Of a stretch of 64,000 nucleotides of DNA, positions 34,595 through 45,551 are shown in pieces. The number at the start of each line of letters is the position of its first letter. Positions within the stretch are counted from its first letter, which is position 1. Under the pieces are notes generated by a model that was not told where the DNA came from, ran no database searches, and was given only the letters and a program-made list of their open reading frames with translations. The stretch spans positions 1,432,001 through 1,496,000 of the forward strand of contig NC_054757.1 in NCBI RefSeq assembly GCF_018143015.1. The letters are read 5' to 3'. The translations under genes were made by a program, and so were the position numbers. The stretch is from Lytechinus variegatus. Its lineage: Eukaryota > Echinodermata > Echinoidea > Temnopleuroida > Toxopneustidae.

Positions 34595-35199
34595 GTCAGT
34601 ATCTACTCAATATTTCTTTCTTATATCATATGAAATATGGAATATTTTATTTTTCTCCTCATTGTCAAGTGAAACAACGGTTGATTCCTCCCTTGAGCAT
34701 TATTTAGTACCTTATGATTCAGTCAAGTTGGTCCTTTTTGTAAAATCTATAAAAAGGAAATATTGTTTATTCAAACAATAAAAAAAAGAAAGTGTGAGTG
34801 AGGGACATCATCGACTGTGTCATTTGAGTTGTGCATATCACTGTTTTGTGAAAAATAAGCAAAACTTGAAAATGTCATAACTTTCTTATTTTACATCCGA
34901 TTTTGATGATTTTTTTCAGCGTTTTGCTAGTTTGATTTTCTCTATTTATTCAAATCAACATTTGTCTTGGGTGGACATGACCTTTAACCTTCATACGAAA
35001 TATCACGTTTTTTAACTTTAGTTTTGAAAGTATGTCATTGCATGTCGAGTGGTAAAGTTTGTTTTCCCTTGTTTGTGCTGACATTTTTTTATGAAAAAAA
35101 CCCGACACTTTCCCTTTTGGGGTAAATTCTGGATCTGAGGCTGTTGTCAGTTACCATGGTTACTCGTATATAATTTAAACCCCATGTTGGTTCCTAAAT

Positions 35200-35960
35200 T
35201 GTATTTCGTCAACCAATAACAATAACCGTTTTGTTTCTCATATACCGTTTTGTCACTCGAGAATCATTCTGTTTCACATAATCAGATAATATTTAGTCAT
35301 TAACGAAGCATTCTGGTTTTCAGTCTTATTTCGTCTCCTCAGAATTTTATTCAAGTATCAATTCTCCACAAGGGAACCGTTTTGTTTCTCAAATAGTATT
35401 TCGTACCTTGACTCCCATCTTGTTACTCAAAGCATATTTTGTCACTGTAGAGCCATCTCTTTTAAATGACCATATTGTTCGTCAAGTATTGCGTCATTCG
35501 ACATGCTCGAGAACCATTCTATTGTCAAATACCATTTCGTTTTCAGTGACCATTTTGTTACTCAAATATATTGTCACTGATTAGTCAATACCCATTTTGC
35601 CTCTCACGTGATATTTTGTCTCTAAAAACATTTCTGTGTCAATAATATTTGGGTCAGTTAAGAACGGGTTTTTTTATCAAATATTATTTTGTCGCGTAAG
35701 AACATAAGCCACACCTTAACTTGTTACTGCAAAAAGAAAATGATACTCAATCATGTATTATTTCAAAATTTGAATGCCATTGCTTCTCAAATATCAATAT
35801 CTGCACATAAGAACCGTTTGAATCTTAAAATACGACATTTTCATTTAAGAACATTTTCGTCACTCTAATATTATTTCGTCACGTAAGAGTAATTATATCT
35901 GAAATGCTATTATGTGTCTTTAAATCCAATTTTATTAATCATAATCTATTTCCTCTCGGA
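35200..35960. repeat. Degenerate ~20-bp tandem repeat
   Basis: Variants of ACCGTTTTGTTTCTCAAATA and TATTTTGTCACTNNAGAA recur many times across about 750 bases just upstream of the zinc-finger gene. No coding content. Confidence 0.6.
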
Positions 35961-36380
35961 GGTTATTATAAGATATTTATCATGGTCACGGATCGTCTAG
36001 GAAGTAATGATCAATTATCATGGGGTAACTTTATGAAACAAATAATCAGTGATTTTCATCGACTGTTGTTATTATAAGCTACTGAAATCCTTGAACCTGA
36101 TTGGTTGACAGCACATTAGTCAGTAAAAAACACTGACAAAACTTTTCATGAAAGGACATCTTGGTCTATATTCCATCTACAAATCTAACACACTAATAGA
36201 TGCCGATATTATCTTACACGCTTTTTACCCATTACTTACCATTTTACTGATATCAAAATAGTTCCATGATTGGAATTATTATGGGAACAATCTGAGGAAA
36301 TAAAACTCGAATAAAGTGTATGATGTTCTTCATGAAACGAACTAACAATTCTTCCCTATCTGCTTTTCTCTTTATTTTTA

Positions 36381-36421
36381 CAGATTACGTAATCCACCCA
36401 AACCAAGGGAGTTGACATAGG
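36381..36421 (+). other. Splice acceptor and 5' UTR of the zinc-finger gene
   Basis: A pyrimidine-rich run ending tttttacag (AG at 36382-36383) lies 38 bases before the ATG. This suggests the coding exon is spliced to an untranslated, or very short coding, exon upstream. The in-frame TGA at about 36414 means the listed ATG is the first in this frame within the exon. The upstream exon was not identified. Confidence 0.5.
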
Positions 36422-37807
36422 ATGAAATCGCCGGACCTAGAAACAAACCAATCGAATTCACAACTCGGGATGAAATCACCAGAAATAGAAACAGACCCTT
36501 ATATAAGCATGAAAATGAAACGAAAAAGTGACACTGGATTTGATGACGAGATTGTGGCGAAAACTCGGCGTATGGAAGGCGCAAAGAAAGCTGTTTGCTC
36601 CTCGGATTCCTTAGGGAGTGATACTGTCCAAGGAGACAGGCATACAAAGTCAATCATACTTCCTTCAGGAATTACTTCAAATAGCACAGAAGTTACACCA
36701 CCCCACCATGACTCAAACAGCTTATCTTCATCTCTCCTTTCACCAGGACTTGTTGGTGAGCGCGAAGACGTGGATTCGCTCTCGCGCTTGAATGTAGCTA
36801 GGCTCTCCACTACGGTGGCACCAGGACTGTTTGGAGGGCTGAATGATCAAGAGAGACTCCTGCAGAGAAATATAGAACCAGGAGACAGTCTGGCCAGATT
36901 GTTTAAGCAACGGTTCCCTCAAACCCATCGGGATTTTCCTCTGGGAAGGAGCGCATTCCGTGAGGTATGCAAAGAAAAACCATCGACACCGTTCAGTCCG
37001 CAACTTCTACCGCTTCGTCCGAGGCTGCTAAACGAGCAGCTCTATGGACCCACTGGTGTAAGACCAAAGGTGGGAAAGCCGTTCGCAGGACTCAGTGACA
37101 TTGATGTCAGAACCAATACCGATGGCAAGGCTGGAACCAACACTGTCAACAAAAGCAATATTCCAAACCAGACGCAGCCCATCAGCCAGCCACTACAAGA
37201 ATCCCGTACACGGCATCTCACTTTGGCGCAACTTTCTGCCAACGGGACAAGCCAAACATGGCCACAAACCTTACGCCTAGGACCTTATCGTTCGCTCCGG
37301 CAAAATCTGCTCGAAGGAAGAGTGGACAGTCATCATTTAAACAGCATGAAAGCAACCCAGTTCATGCCATTCGGACGATACCATGGGAATGCCAGCGATA
37401 ACAGTAGGAACCAACACCTGAGCGCACCGAATAATATTCAACCCTACATGGCGTTACCAGGATTGATGCTTGCTGCGACTAGTCCATCTCTGTGGCAACC
37501 GCCCTCTCTTGGGATGTTGACCATGCCTTCTGAGAACTGGTGCGCTCGCTGTAAGACAAGTTTCCGCATGACCAGTGATCTCGTCTACCACATGCGAACA
37601 TACCACAAGAGGGAGAACCTGACAACAGGTGGTAGCGGTACAGTGGACGAAGCTGCAGTCAGCAGTGGCGGCAACGTCACAGAGAAAGATGACAAGCAAG
37701 ATGGAGACAAAACTGGTGATGAGAAAACCCTTCGTTGCAAGGTGTGTAAGGAGACATTCCGAGAGAGACATCACCTGACACGTCACATGACGTCACATGT
37801 CAGGTGA
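36422..37807 (+). CDS. Two-finger C2H2 zinc-finger protein, PRDM8/ZNF488-like
   Basis: A complete 461-residue frame starts at ATG 36422 (in-frame TGA nine bases upstream) and ends TGA at 37805-37807. Residues 1-370 are hydrophilic and low in predicted structure (Ser, Pro, Asn rich). Finger 1 is C374-C377-H390-H395 (WCARCKTSFRMTSDLVYHMR) and finger 2 is C439-C442-H455-H459 (RERHHLTRHMTSH), separated by about 43 acidic, Gly/Ser-rich residues. The SFRMTSDLVYHMR and FRERHHL.RHMTSH signatures are, to my knowledge, those of the last two fingers of PRDM8 and ZNF488, transcriptional repressors in the nucleus. No PR/SET domain is encoded here, so it is closer in build to ZNF488, unless a PR exon lies outside what I can recognise. 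Confidence 0.85.
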   Translation: MKSPDLETNQSNSQLGMKSPEIETDPYISMKMKRKSDTGFDDEIVAKTRRMEGAKKAVCSSDSLGSDTVQGDRHTKSIILPSGITSNSTEVTPPHHDSNSLSSSLLSPGLVGEREDVDSLSRLNVARLSTTVAPGLFGGLNDQERLLQRNIEPGDSLARLFKQRFPQTHRDFPLGRSAFREVCKEKPSTPFSPQLLPLRPRLLNEQLYGPTGVRPKVGKPFAGLSDIDVRTNTDGKAGTNTVNKSNIPNQTQPISQPLQESRTRHLTLAQLSANGTSQTWPQTLRLGPYRSLRQNLLEGRVDSHHLNSMKATQFMPFGRYHGNASDNSRNQHLSAPNNIQPYMALPGLMLAATSPSLWQPPSLGMLTMPSENWCARCKTSFRMTSDLVYHMRTYHKRENLTTGGSGTVDEAAVSSGGNVTEKDDKQDGDKTGDEKTLRCKVCKETFRERHHLTRHMTSHVR

Positions 37808-38127
37808 TCTATCCTTGAATATGAACTTCGGAGAAAAAACAAACAAACAGACGTTTGTATACATAGATATAAAAGAACATTAAATATGCATGCGAAAAGT
37901 CTAACATCTAATATACAAACATTACATGATTTGTAAATATAGAAATTAGAATATACAAAACATTCCCATCAAAACTTGAAATCTTATACTATAGACCTTT
38001 CATGATCCGATAAATTCCACGACATGACTATATAATGTCGTTTAAAAATCAAATTACCCCTCCTATTACGCTATTATTGTTTGTGTCCTATTTTAATTCT
38101 GTTCAACAGAATTCTTGGTGTGTTCCC
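37808..38127. other. 3' flank of the zinc-finger gene
   Basis: AT-rich. An ATTAAA hexamer at 37879-37884 is a possible polyadenylation signal; nothing stronger was seen. Confidence 0.3.
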
Positions 38128-38302
38128 CATTGGCACCCTGAATGCTTTATGTTTACATGAAAGGACTTGTCCGACGTGTGATCCAACAAAGTTTGTTTTT
38201 CTGAGAGTAACCGTAGTAACAGTCAGACACGTGCCCTTTTCGGCCAATCAAAATTATCTTGTAGATGACAGAAATATTGATGAAGTACGCTCTCCTGGAC
38301 AA
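38128..38302. mobile_element. Diverged copy of the 28,003 MITE family
   Basis: Shares ACTTGTCCGAC, CCGTAGTAACAG, CGGCCAATCAAAAT and AATATTGATGAAG...CGCTCTCCTGG with the copy at 28,003-28,156. Left tip eroded. Confidence 0.6.
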
Positions 38303-38899
38303 GGACCCCATGGTCAAATGAGCTCGAGAAAACTGGTACAGAGGACAGTCACTACCACCAGGGAAATTGCCTTCCTCCTCCATGTCCTATACATACGAGC
38401 CAACATGGGTTGTTCTCACGATTGCCATCTTTATTATTGCTAGTTGTATCATCACTATCATTATCATCATCATGATCATTTTAGTTATTAGTTTACTTGT
38501 TTACTTACTTAGACATGATAGAGTGGCTGTCCCAGAGGATAATTGTTTAGGCTAGTTGTCCTGGTATTGATGGCCTGGAGAGTGCCGATCGCAGGGCTAG
38601 GGTCATAAGCTACGGGGTAATCATGCTCGTAGGTAATCATCACTTAGGGGCATTTGTCATGTAGGGTGGTTGTCCTAATGAGGAAAGGTATTGTCCGATG
38701 GCGAAATGGTCCTAGTAGGCGATTACCCTTTGGTCATTTATCCGGGGGAGGTCCAGGGATATGGTTCTGGAAACATCAACAGAATAAAGTTGATGAGACA
38801 TGCGGGGGGGGGGGGGGTCAAAGAGATGGGAAACAGACGAGTGAGTGCACGTGAAATGAAATTAGATTTCCCCAGAATGAGCATGAGGTTTAACAGAGA

Positions 38900-39010
38900 A
38901 TATTCAAGTTCAAAATCAATTTATTTATTTTCTCACCAATATAAAATACAATATACAATATATACAAGAATGTAAAAGAGAAAAAAAGGAAAACTACTGA
39001 AAAGTTCATA
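38900..39010 (-). mobile_element. Probable non-LTR 3' end
   Basis: Minus strand ends ...GAGAAAATAAATAAATTGATTTTGAACTTGAA, like the tails of other retroelement copies here. Short and without the conserved-loop hairpin. Confidence 0.35.
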
Positions 39011-39237
39011 AGAACTTGAGTTGTAGCTCTCAGTAAAAAGAGCTCCCAGAAAAAGATCTTCATGTTGAATATAATATGTAAATTAAGTCATCACTATACG
39101 TATAGACATGGTAGACGTAAATGGTGTACTACAAGTATCACATTTTTGCAGACATTGTCGGAAGAGTTGATAAGATCGACACATCGCTTCAATAAAATCT
39201 TCTGTCATGTTTTATGACTCGATTATCAATATGCTGT

Positions 39238-39530
39238 ACATGGTGGCTCAGTGGTAGAGCGCCCGCCAGCCTCATGAACAGGAGGTCGTGGGTTCGATCC
39301 CCAGAGGAATCATACCAAAGACATAGAAAAATGAGACATTCCTGCCTTCTTGCCCGGAGCTCGACGTATGGCAGTGGACATGGTGGAGAAGGGTAATAAT
39401 AACAGGTTACGTTATGCAGGGCCCGCTGGAAGAACAGCTTACTGCTTAAGTGGCTATCCCAGGAAAATTAGAGTTATTAATTATTCTATCAACAGGTAGT
39501 GTAGAATGTGTAAATAAAGTGTATGGTTGC
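39238..39530 (+). mobile_element. tRNA-derived SINE, second type
   Basis: A box TGGCTCAGTGGTAGAGCG and B box GGGTTCGATCCCCAG. The body contains CATACCAAAGACATAG, GGTTACGTTATGCAGGGCCC and GAACAGCTTACTGC. The body is unlike that of the 22,147 SINE. Confidence 0.75.
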
Positions 39531-39654
39531 TGGCCTAAATTTTGAACACATTTTTGTCTTTTCTTTTGGCTCAACACGTAGGTGCGTAAATCGGCATTAC
39601 TGGCAGTCAAACATTGAACGAATGTGAGAACACAAATAAGATTAGAGAAGAAAA

Positions 39655-40160
39655 TAAGGGCGGTTGAGAGAGGGGTGAATTCGAATGAAGGTGTGGCGAG
39701 ACAGAGAGGGAGAGAGAAAAAGAGGGGCCGTTAAACAGGGTGTGTGTTAGGGTATGTGTGTGTGTGTGAGGACACAAGAGTTTGGTTGAGAAGGTGGGGA
39801 TGCAGAAGGCTTATCTATGTGAGGACAAAAACAACGGTTAGAATGGACGATGTGAAGTGTGTAATGTTGTGAGGACACACTGTGATTAATTGAGAAGGGA
39901 AGGGTGCAGAATAAAAGTGCATTTTTGCATGTGGGGACAAAAAGCGATGCTAAGACTGATCGTCTATATATGATACACGGTGTACAGAGCGTAATGTTGT
40001 GAGGACACATGGTTGTTTAGAAGAGAATTAACTTGATGGAGCGAAGAGTATTGTTGACGGGGGGGTCTCAAGGGGCGAGAGGGGACATCGTTGTAGGATC
40101 ACAAAGGGATGATTAAGAAAGTTGGCAAGGTTTGAGAGAGAAATAACTGTTATGATTGTG
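39655..40160. repeat. GA/GT-rich region with a ~130-bp imperfect tandem repeat
   Basis: Units beginning TGAGGACACA at about 39,766, 39,869 and 39,999 share GAGAAGG, GTGCAGAA, GGGGACAAAAA and GCGTAATGTTG blocks; about 2.5 copies. Confidence 0.65.
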
Positions 40161-40237
40161 AGAACTCAAATTGAGTAGGAAGGGGAGTTTCTATGAGGCA
40201 CTAGTAATGATTGAAGGGGGGGGGGGTATCGTCGATA

Positions 40238-41650
40238 TGACATTCAATTCAATTCAGTTCTTTTATTTCATTTCCATTCAAAACATAATACAAAGTAATA
40301 TAAAACAATACAAATCAAGTACAATTTTACAGAAGGGCATTCTTACTTCGTAAAAAAAAAAAACAGAATAATATAGAGCATAAATGGAAATGAGGGGATC
40401 CACTAAAAAGCAAAGCTTGTAAAATTGTGGATCCCCCTTGGAAATGAAGAAATTATAGTCGACTTACTATATGCGTACATGCAAACATGTATTACAGGAA
40501 ATAAAAAAGAAAAAGAAATCATATTGATGGAAACATAATTACTGAACAAATGCAAAGCTTTTCACACAAAGAGGTCTTCGTTGTAAAGGATATGTTGCGC
40601 AAGACAGAAGAAAACAAAAACAGAGAGAGGGGGTGACAAGACGTAGAAGACAAGACAAAGCAAGAGACAGGACAGTACAAGACAACTATTTTTTTAAAAA
40701 GGAGTAAAACTAAGAATGGGAAAGGGCTGACCATGAACCAGCTTGATCTGGTGAAATAACAAAGATATGACTGGACAATGAATGAAATTGAAAAATGTAA
40801 GGATTATAATCAAGATAATGAAGTATTAGTTCCGTTGCAAAGAATTATAGGAATTAAGCAGGATAAGTTTGAGTTTACGTTTGAATGAATTCAAGGAGAC
40901 ACTGTCTTTAAGATCATTAGCGAGTGAGTTCCAGAATTTCGGACCATTGAATAGGAATGTATTTTTGGCCAGTAAAGTTCTGTAAAGTGGAATGTGAAGT
41001 TCGTCAGAGTGTCTCGTGGGGTAGTTATGATAACATTGATTTTTAGGGAACATGGCATCAAAAATATGAGGAAGTGCATTATTATTATAACTATACATGA
41101 AGTGCCCTAACTGTAGTGAATACAGGTCTTTGACTTTCAACAGTTTACTTTCTAGAAAAAGTGGGTCCGTATGAGAACGGAAACATGTACTATGAATAAT
41201 ACGAAGTTCTTTCTTTTGCAAAAGCAACAATTTATCTAATAAATATTGATGGGTATCACCCCCAAATAAGAATCCCATAGTTTAAATAAGGCAAGATTAA
41301 GGATGAGTAGAGCATGATTGATGATGTGGAGGGAATGCAATATTTAAGCCTATTAATAATACCAATATTTCGTGAAATTATTTTGGATATATTTTCAATA
41401 TGATTTTTCCAAGAAAGTTTAATGTCAACTGTTATTCCAAGAAATTTGGTGTAAGGTACCATTTCTAATGGGGTATTATCAAACATAATGTTCATCGGTA
41501 ACTTGTCTATGGAATTACTAAATAACATGTATTTTGTTTTGTTATGGTTCAAAGATAATCGATTGGCTCTTATCCACTCAGTAACATTAATAAGTTCAGA
41601 ATTAATAACATCAACTAAAGTTTGTGGATTCTGATAAGAAAAAAATAGTT
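40238..41650 (-). mobile_element. 5'-truncated CR1/L2-like non-LTR retrotransposon
   Basis: Minus strand: thumb and C-terminal part of the ORF2 reverse transcriptase, then a 3' UTR of about 590 bases with a perfect 10-bp hairpin (40394-40403 with 40427-40436), and an ATTGAATTGAATG tail. The palm domain with the catalytic YADD is missing, so it cannot move itself. Confidence 0.82.
40826..41640 (-). pseudogene. Reverse-transcriptase ORF2 fragment, frameshifted
   Basis: Upstream part (to about 41,256) reads VTEWIRANRLSLNHNKTKYMLF...FLGITVDIKLSWKNHI....SRNIGIINRLKYCIP, typical of the post-palm region of CR1/L2 enzymes. A frame change near 41,260-41,278 leads into LLLLQKKELRII...FHYNYPTRHSDE-like sequence, ending WNSLANDLKDSVSLNSFKRKLK and a stop at 40,826. 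Truncated before the catalytic aspartates. Confidence 0.85.
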
Positions 41651-42562
41651 TAATAAATTCAGTTGATAGAATTTTTTAATCTGATGTCATTTTCAATACC
41701 ATGTGCCAAAACCAAAATTTCTTTCAGAGTGAGGCGGGGGATTTAGCATAGTTTTAATCGAAAATCTTTTTTCCGTAAGTAAATAAACATTGAACAAAAA
41801 CAAAAATTCATGACAGAAGTCAACTTCTAAAATTACTCGGTCGACACGAACATTGGAATGAAGTGGATAACCGTGTTTTGGATTTTTTGATCATTTCATT
41901 CAGACTGCAAGATTATTTGATAATTTCCAAATAACATTTGTCGAAATTCGAGTGGCTTGTCAGAACCAATTGAATGCAGACGACTCTGGTTGATATGGTA
42001 AGCAAAAATACACAAAAATGGTAAGAAAAATAATACGATGACGAGCAGGCAATGTTCCAAAGCGGATTGAAGTTGTCAAGTCTAATTTGTGCTATTCGAG
42101 TTTCTTGCAGATCTAATTCCGGTCCCTCTCTCACATATATATATTTCAAGTATTTGGGTAAATATGCAATATTGCACGTTTTACATGCTGATAAAGACGT
42201 TTTCGCACGGCGACGACGAAAGGATTGAAGAATGTAAAAAATTGAGTCTTTGTCGGAATTTATTTGTGAATAAAAATGCAGTTTCGTCCTGGACTCTGAA
42301 CAAACAACATTTTCCCCTTTCTTCGACAAAGTCTTCCCAGCTGTTCTTTGTCATTTTATGGGAATTTTCAATACATTTACTGCGTTCTAGAATCCGTCCT
42401 GCGTCGTTGCAATGCGAAACTCCCAAATGAAGTGAGGAAGGGACGTTATGATGCGCGTTTGTGGAATCTGTGACTGAGTCGGAGCATTGGGTTTACCTCC
42501 AGACTTATGAAAGTGGTCTGGTAGCAAAGGAGTTCCCAATCTGCTTATGAAGAGCTAACACT

Positions 42563-42743
42563 GTTTTTTTAAAGCAAGTCCACACTCAGTTACTGATAAT
42601 GCGTATAACAATTTCCGTTTACTTGAATGCAGAATAAAAGCACAGTGACTTTCTCACAAGCATATTCAAGTGCCGTGGCCGGGGGTCGAACCTCGGTCTT
42701 TCATATGCCTAGAAAGGCACCATAGACCACTTGGCCAAGGCAC
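42563..42743 (-). mobile_element. tRNA-derived SINE, family A copy 2
   Basis: Head on minus strand GTGCCTTGGCCAAGTGGTC...GTTCGACCCCCGGCCACGGCAC, body matching 27,256-27,360 (CAAGTCCACACTCAGTTACTG), poly-A tail as T7 at about 42,564-42,570. Confidence 0.75.
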
Positions 42744-42749
42744 TTCCAT

Positions 42750-42890
42750 TTGATATGGCATTCGATTGCTCTACCAACTGATGCTATGAACAGTATAACA
42801 TCGACGAAACATGCCTAGGATTCGAACCCATGACCCTCTGTTCCAAAGATATGGGTCAAAACCACTAGACCACAAAGAATATCTGAGATG
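42750..42890 (-). mobile_element. tRNA-like SINE head(s) next to family A copy
   Basis: Minus strand TTTGTGGTCTAGTGGTTTTG and GGGTTCGAATCCTAGG are A- and B-box-like. A further TCAGTTGGTAGAGCAATCG box lies at about 42,762-42,786. Probably piled-up SINE pieces. Confidence 0.5.
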
Positions 42891-42914
42891 GAGACAGGTG
42901 TGTTAATCAACAAA

Positions 42915-43234
42915 GGTGTTTTATAAAGCTGCTCGTAAAGCCCCTTTCACAATTGGTGATGTGACTGCTTACAACCGTTGCTATTGTGTGCAGCAACGGT
43001 GCAGCAAAATATATCAGGGTATATTGTGACCAAAATAATGATCATAAACGATCGCACGAGCAATTGTAAAAGCCCCTTTAGTTATGAACGACTTTCAGGA
43101 CCACTGGTATTCCTTTCTTGTGGTAAGCCATATTTTCATTGATGTATATTTATAGCGCATAAGAAATAACAGCTTAAGAACTACAAATTGTTCGTAAAGT
43201 CACTCGTAACTTAGGGACAGCTTTATGAAACACC
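42915..43234. mobile_element. 320-bp MITE with GGTGTTT(T/C)ATAAAGCTG ends
   Basis: Left GGTGTTTTATAAAGCTGCTCG, right complement GGTGTTTCATAAAGCTGTCCC; CTCGTAAAG / CTTTACGAG blocks are inverted inside. No ORF. Confidence 0.75.
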
Positions 43235-43604
43235 ATCCTGATGTGGATGGCCCTCCAATAAGCACACCTTGTGAAATCTAATCCTCAATGTCAATTTATT
43301 TCAACAATTTTGGTCTTTGAGGGAACCTGAGAGCTCTGATCGTGGTCAGATTAGGGTGAGGAAATGCTCCTGAACTTCGCAAACCCTCTGTCGGATTTCA
43401 CACCTTAATATTTTTAGCTTTTGTTCAACGAACAAACACTGAAGTCATAACTCTTTTATTATCCCCCAAAGTGGTGAAAATGGAGGATCACCTTTCAAAC
43501 TGGGGATAAAAAGAAGAAAATATCTTAATGAAATGTCCGATTGCCAGGCTCCGCATAAGAGTTCTTGAAGGGGTCACCTTCTTTCTATGACAGAGGCCGC
43601 AAGC

Positions 43605-43890
43605 TGAGAGACAGAGTGAGAGAGGGAGGATGAGAGGTGGAGAAAGAGAGTGTATAGAAGGAGAGAGAGGGTGATATATGTAGCGAAGAGAGGGAGAGTT
43701 GGAGAAAGAAAGATATTAAATAGATTTATGGATAGAGAAGAAGAGAGGAGGAGAGACGGAAGAGGGAAGGTTAGGGTGAGATGATAAATACGTGTGTATA
43801 GAGAGATATATAGAGAGTTAAATGTTAGAAAGAGTTAGAAAGAGAGAGAGAGAGAAAAAAAAGGAGCGAATAGGGAGAGTTAAGAGTGTA
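43605..43890. repeat. GA-rich low-complexity tract
   Basis: Repeated GAGAG/GAAAG over about 280 bases. Confidence 0.75.
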
Positions 43891-44034
43891 TCATCCCTCA
43901 GTTTGTTTCGAATCGAATCTGAATGGAAGCCTTAACCCATCTCCCTGCCTAAACGCATGTTATTCACTTGTATCTTGTCAAACTCAACACTCTCAGCTCC
44001 TTTACTCCTCCCCATTTCATATCATTCATTAATT

Positions 44035-44612
44035 CAACCCCTCTTCCCATTATCTCCCCACCCATCCATCCATCCTTCCATCCATCCACCCAACCATCAT
44101 TCCATCCATCCTTCCATCCATCTATTCATCTATCCATCCATCTTTCCTCCCATCCAACCATGCATCCTCCCATCCTTCATTCCATCCATCCATCCTCTCA
44201 TCCATCCATCCTCCCATCCATCCATCCTCCCATCCATCCTCCCATCCATCCACCCAACCATCCTTCCATCCATCCTGCCATCCATCTATTCATCTATCCA
44301 TCCATCCATCTATCCTCCCATCCAACCATGCATCCTCCCATCCTTCATTCCATCCATCCATCCTCTCATCCATCCAACCTTCCATCCATCCAACCATCCA
44401 GTCATACATTCATCCATCCATCCATCCCCAACTATCCATCCATCCATCCTCCTATCCATCCTCCTATCCATCCATCCATCCATCCTCCAATCCATCCATC
44501 CACCCACCCATCTAACCATCCATCCAACCATCCAGTCATCCATCCATCCTCCCATCCATCCACCCTCCCATCCATCCATCCATCCATCCTCCCATCCATC
44601 CTCACATCTCTC
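44035..44612. repeat. ATCC (CCAT) satellite, ~580 bp, with internal duplication
   Basis: Units of CCAT with CCTC/CAAC variants. A block of about 90 bases at 44,117-44,205 is repeated at about 44,281-44,370, including CCAACCATGCATCCTCCCAT. It opens long but meaningless Pro/Ser/His frames in several phases. Confidence 0.85.
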
Positions 44613-45533
44613 TATTCCTTCCCTTCTCATTCTTTCTCTCTTCCACTCTTTCTCTCTCTCTGTTCATTTCTCTCAAACTCGGTCTTCCGGAAAACAGCCA
44701 ATCATCATAAACTACTATTGCAATCACGATAAATTGTATTTCATATGTACAAATAATAGTTTTATTGAAAATTGTTCAAAATATTTCATAAATAGCACAT
44801 TTCATTTAATGATAAAAATGTTTCACATAAATAGATTTGAGCGAAAAATGAATATTTGCTACTATATGGCAACATGATGTCTTACAAAAAGGCACTTACT
44901 AGTTTACTTGGAAGACGAATCTGTATGTATTATTTATAAATAGGTGGGGGAAGTGGGGGGGGGGGGTATGGTCGTCGTTGTTTTTTGGAACAACTTAAGA
45001 AAACTTTAAGGCTTTTGAATCAAAATCATAGAGTTGAACAATTATGATGAAATTAGAGGACGGAACATGAGTTGTCAATGAGGAAACGCAAGAAACCAAA
45101 ATGTTTCCATTTTGTTTCATTTTAATCCAGTTTTAGGGAAACGATTACTTTATTAAGAATACATTAATCCTAGAATACTTCCTAAGAATGTATGAAAGCT
45201 ATATATTTTGAATGCCACTCGATGTATTTAACTACACGATGTGAGACATTGCAACATGATGGCGAAAACTTTGAAGTTTGATAGCAAATATAACAAGGGA
45301 TAGAATGCATTTCTTGAATTCGCCATGTTACCAGTTGTGCTTGAAATAATTATTAAGGATTGACGCACCACAGTGCTAACAGTCTAAAAATTCAACGTGC
45401 CTGTTGACGGAGCAATTCAGCATGAAATTTTAAAATCGGCTCTAAAATGAACAAAGCAAATAATTCCATAACCAATGCAATAACAGCCAAATAGGTCCAA
45501 TTAGCGCATGTACAAATTACATCCATATGCTAG

Positions 45534-45551
45534 ATTAGCGCATGCGCTAAT
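45534..45551. repeat. 18-bp perfect palindrome ATTAGCGCATGCGCTAAT
   Basis: Related half-units TTAGCGCATG (45,511) and TTTAGCGCAGG (about 45,574) flank it within 70 bases. Confidence 0.7.

Larger units (their letters stand above)
33264..34988. mobile_element. AAGTCCACC-family MITE split by a hAT insertion
   Basis: Left arm begins CTTAGAGGACAAATCCACCC and the right arm ends GGGTGGACATGACCTTTAA. The element is interrupted at 33,426-34,602 by a 1.16-kb hAT-like insert and its target duplication. Confidence 0.8.

Noticed and set aside
41913..42430. ORFs of 113-138 codons on both strands
   Set aside because: No domain or family pattern recognised and the two strands are equally open; unlikely to be a gene.
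43957..44877. 306-codon ORF rich in His, Pro and Ser
   Set aside because: It is a reading of the ATCC satellite; other frames are open too, and no domain exists.
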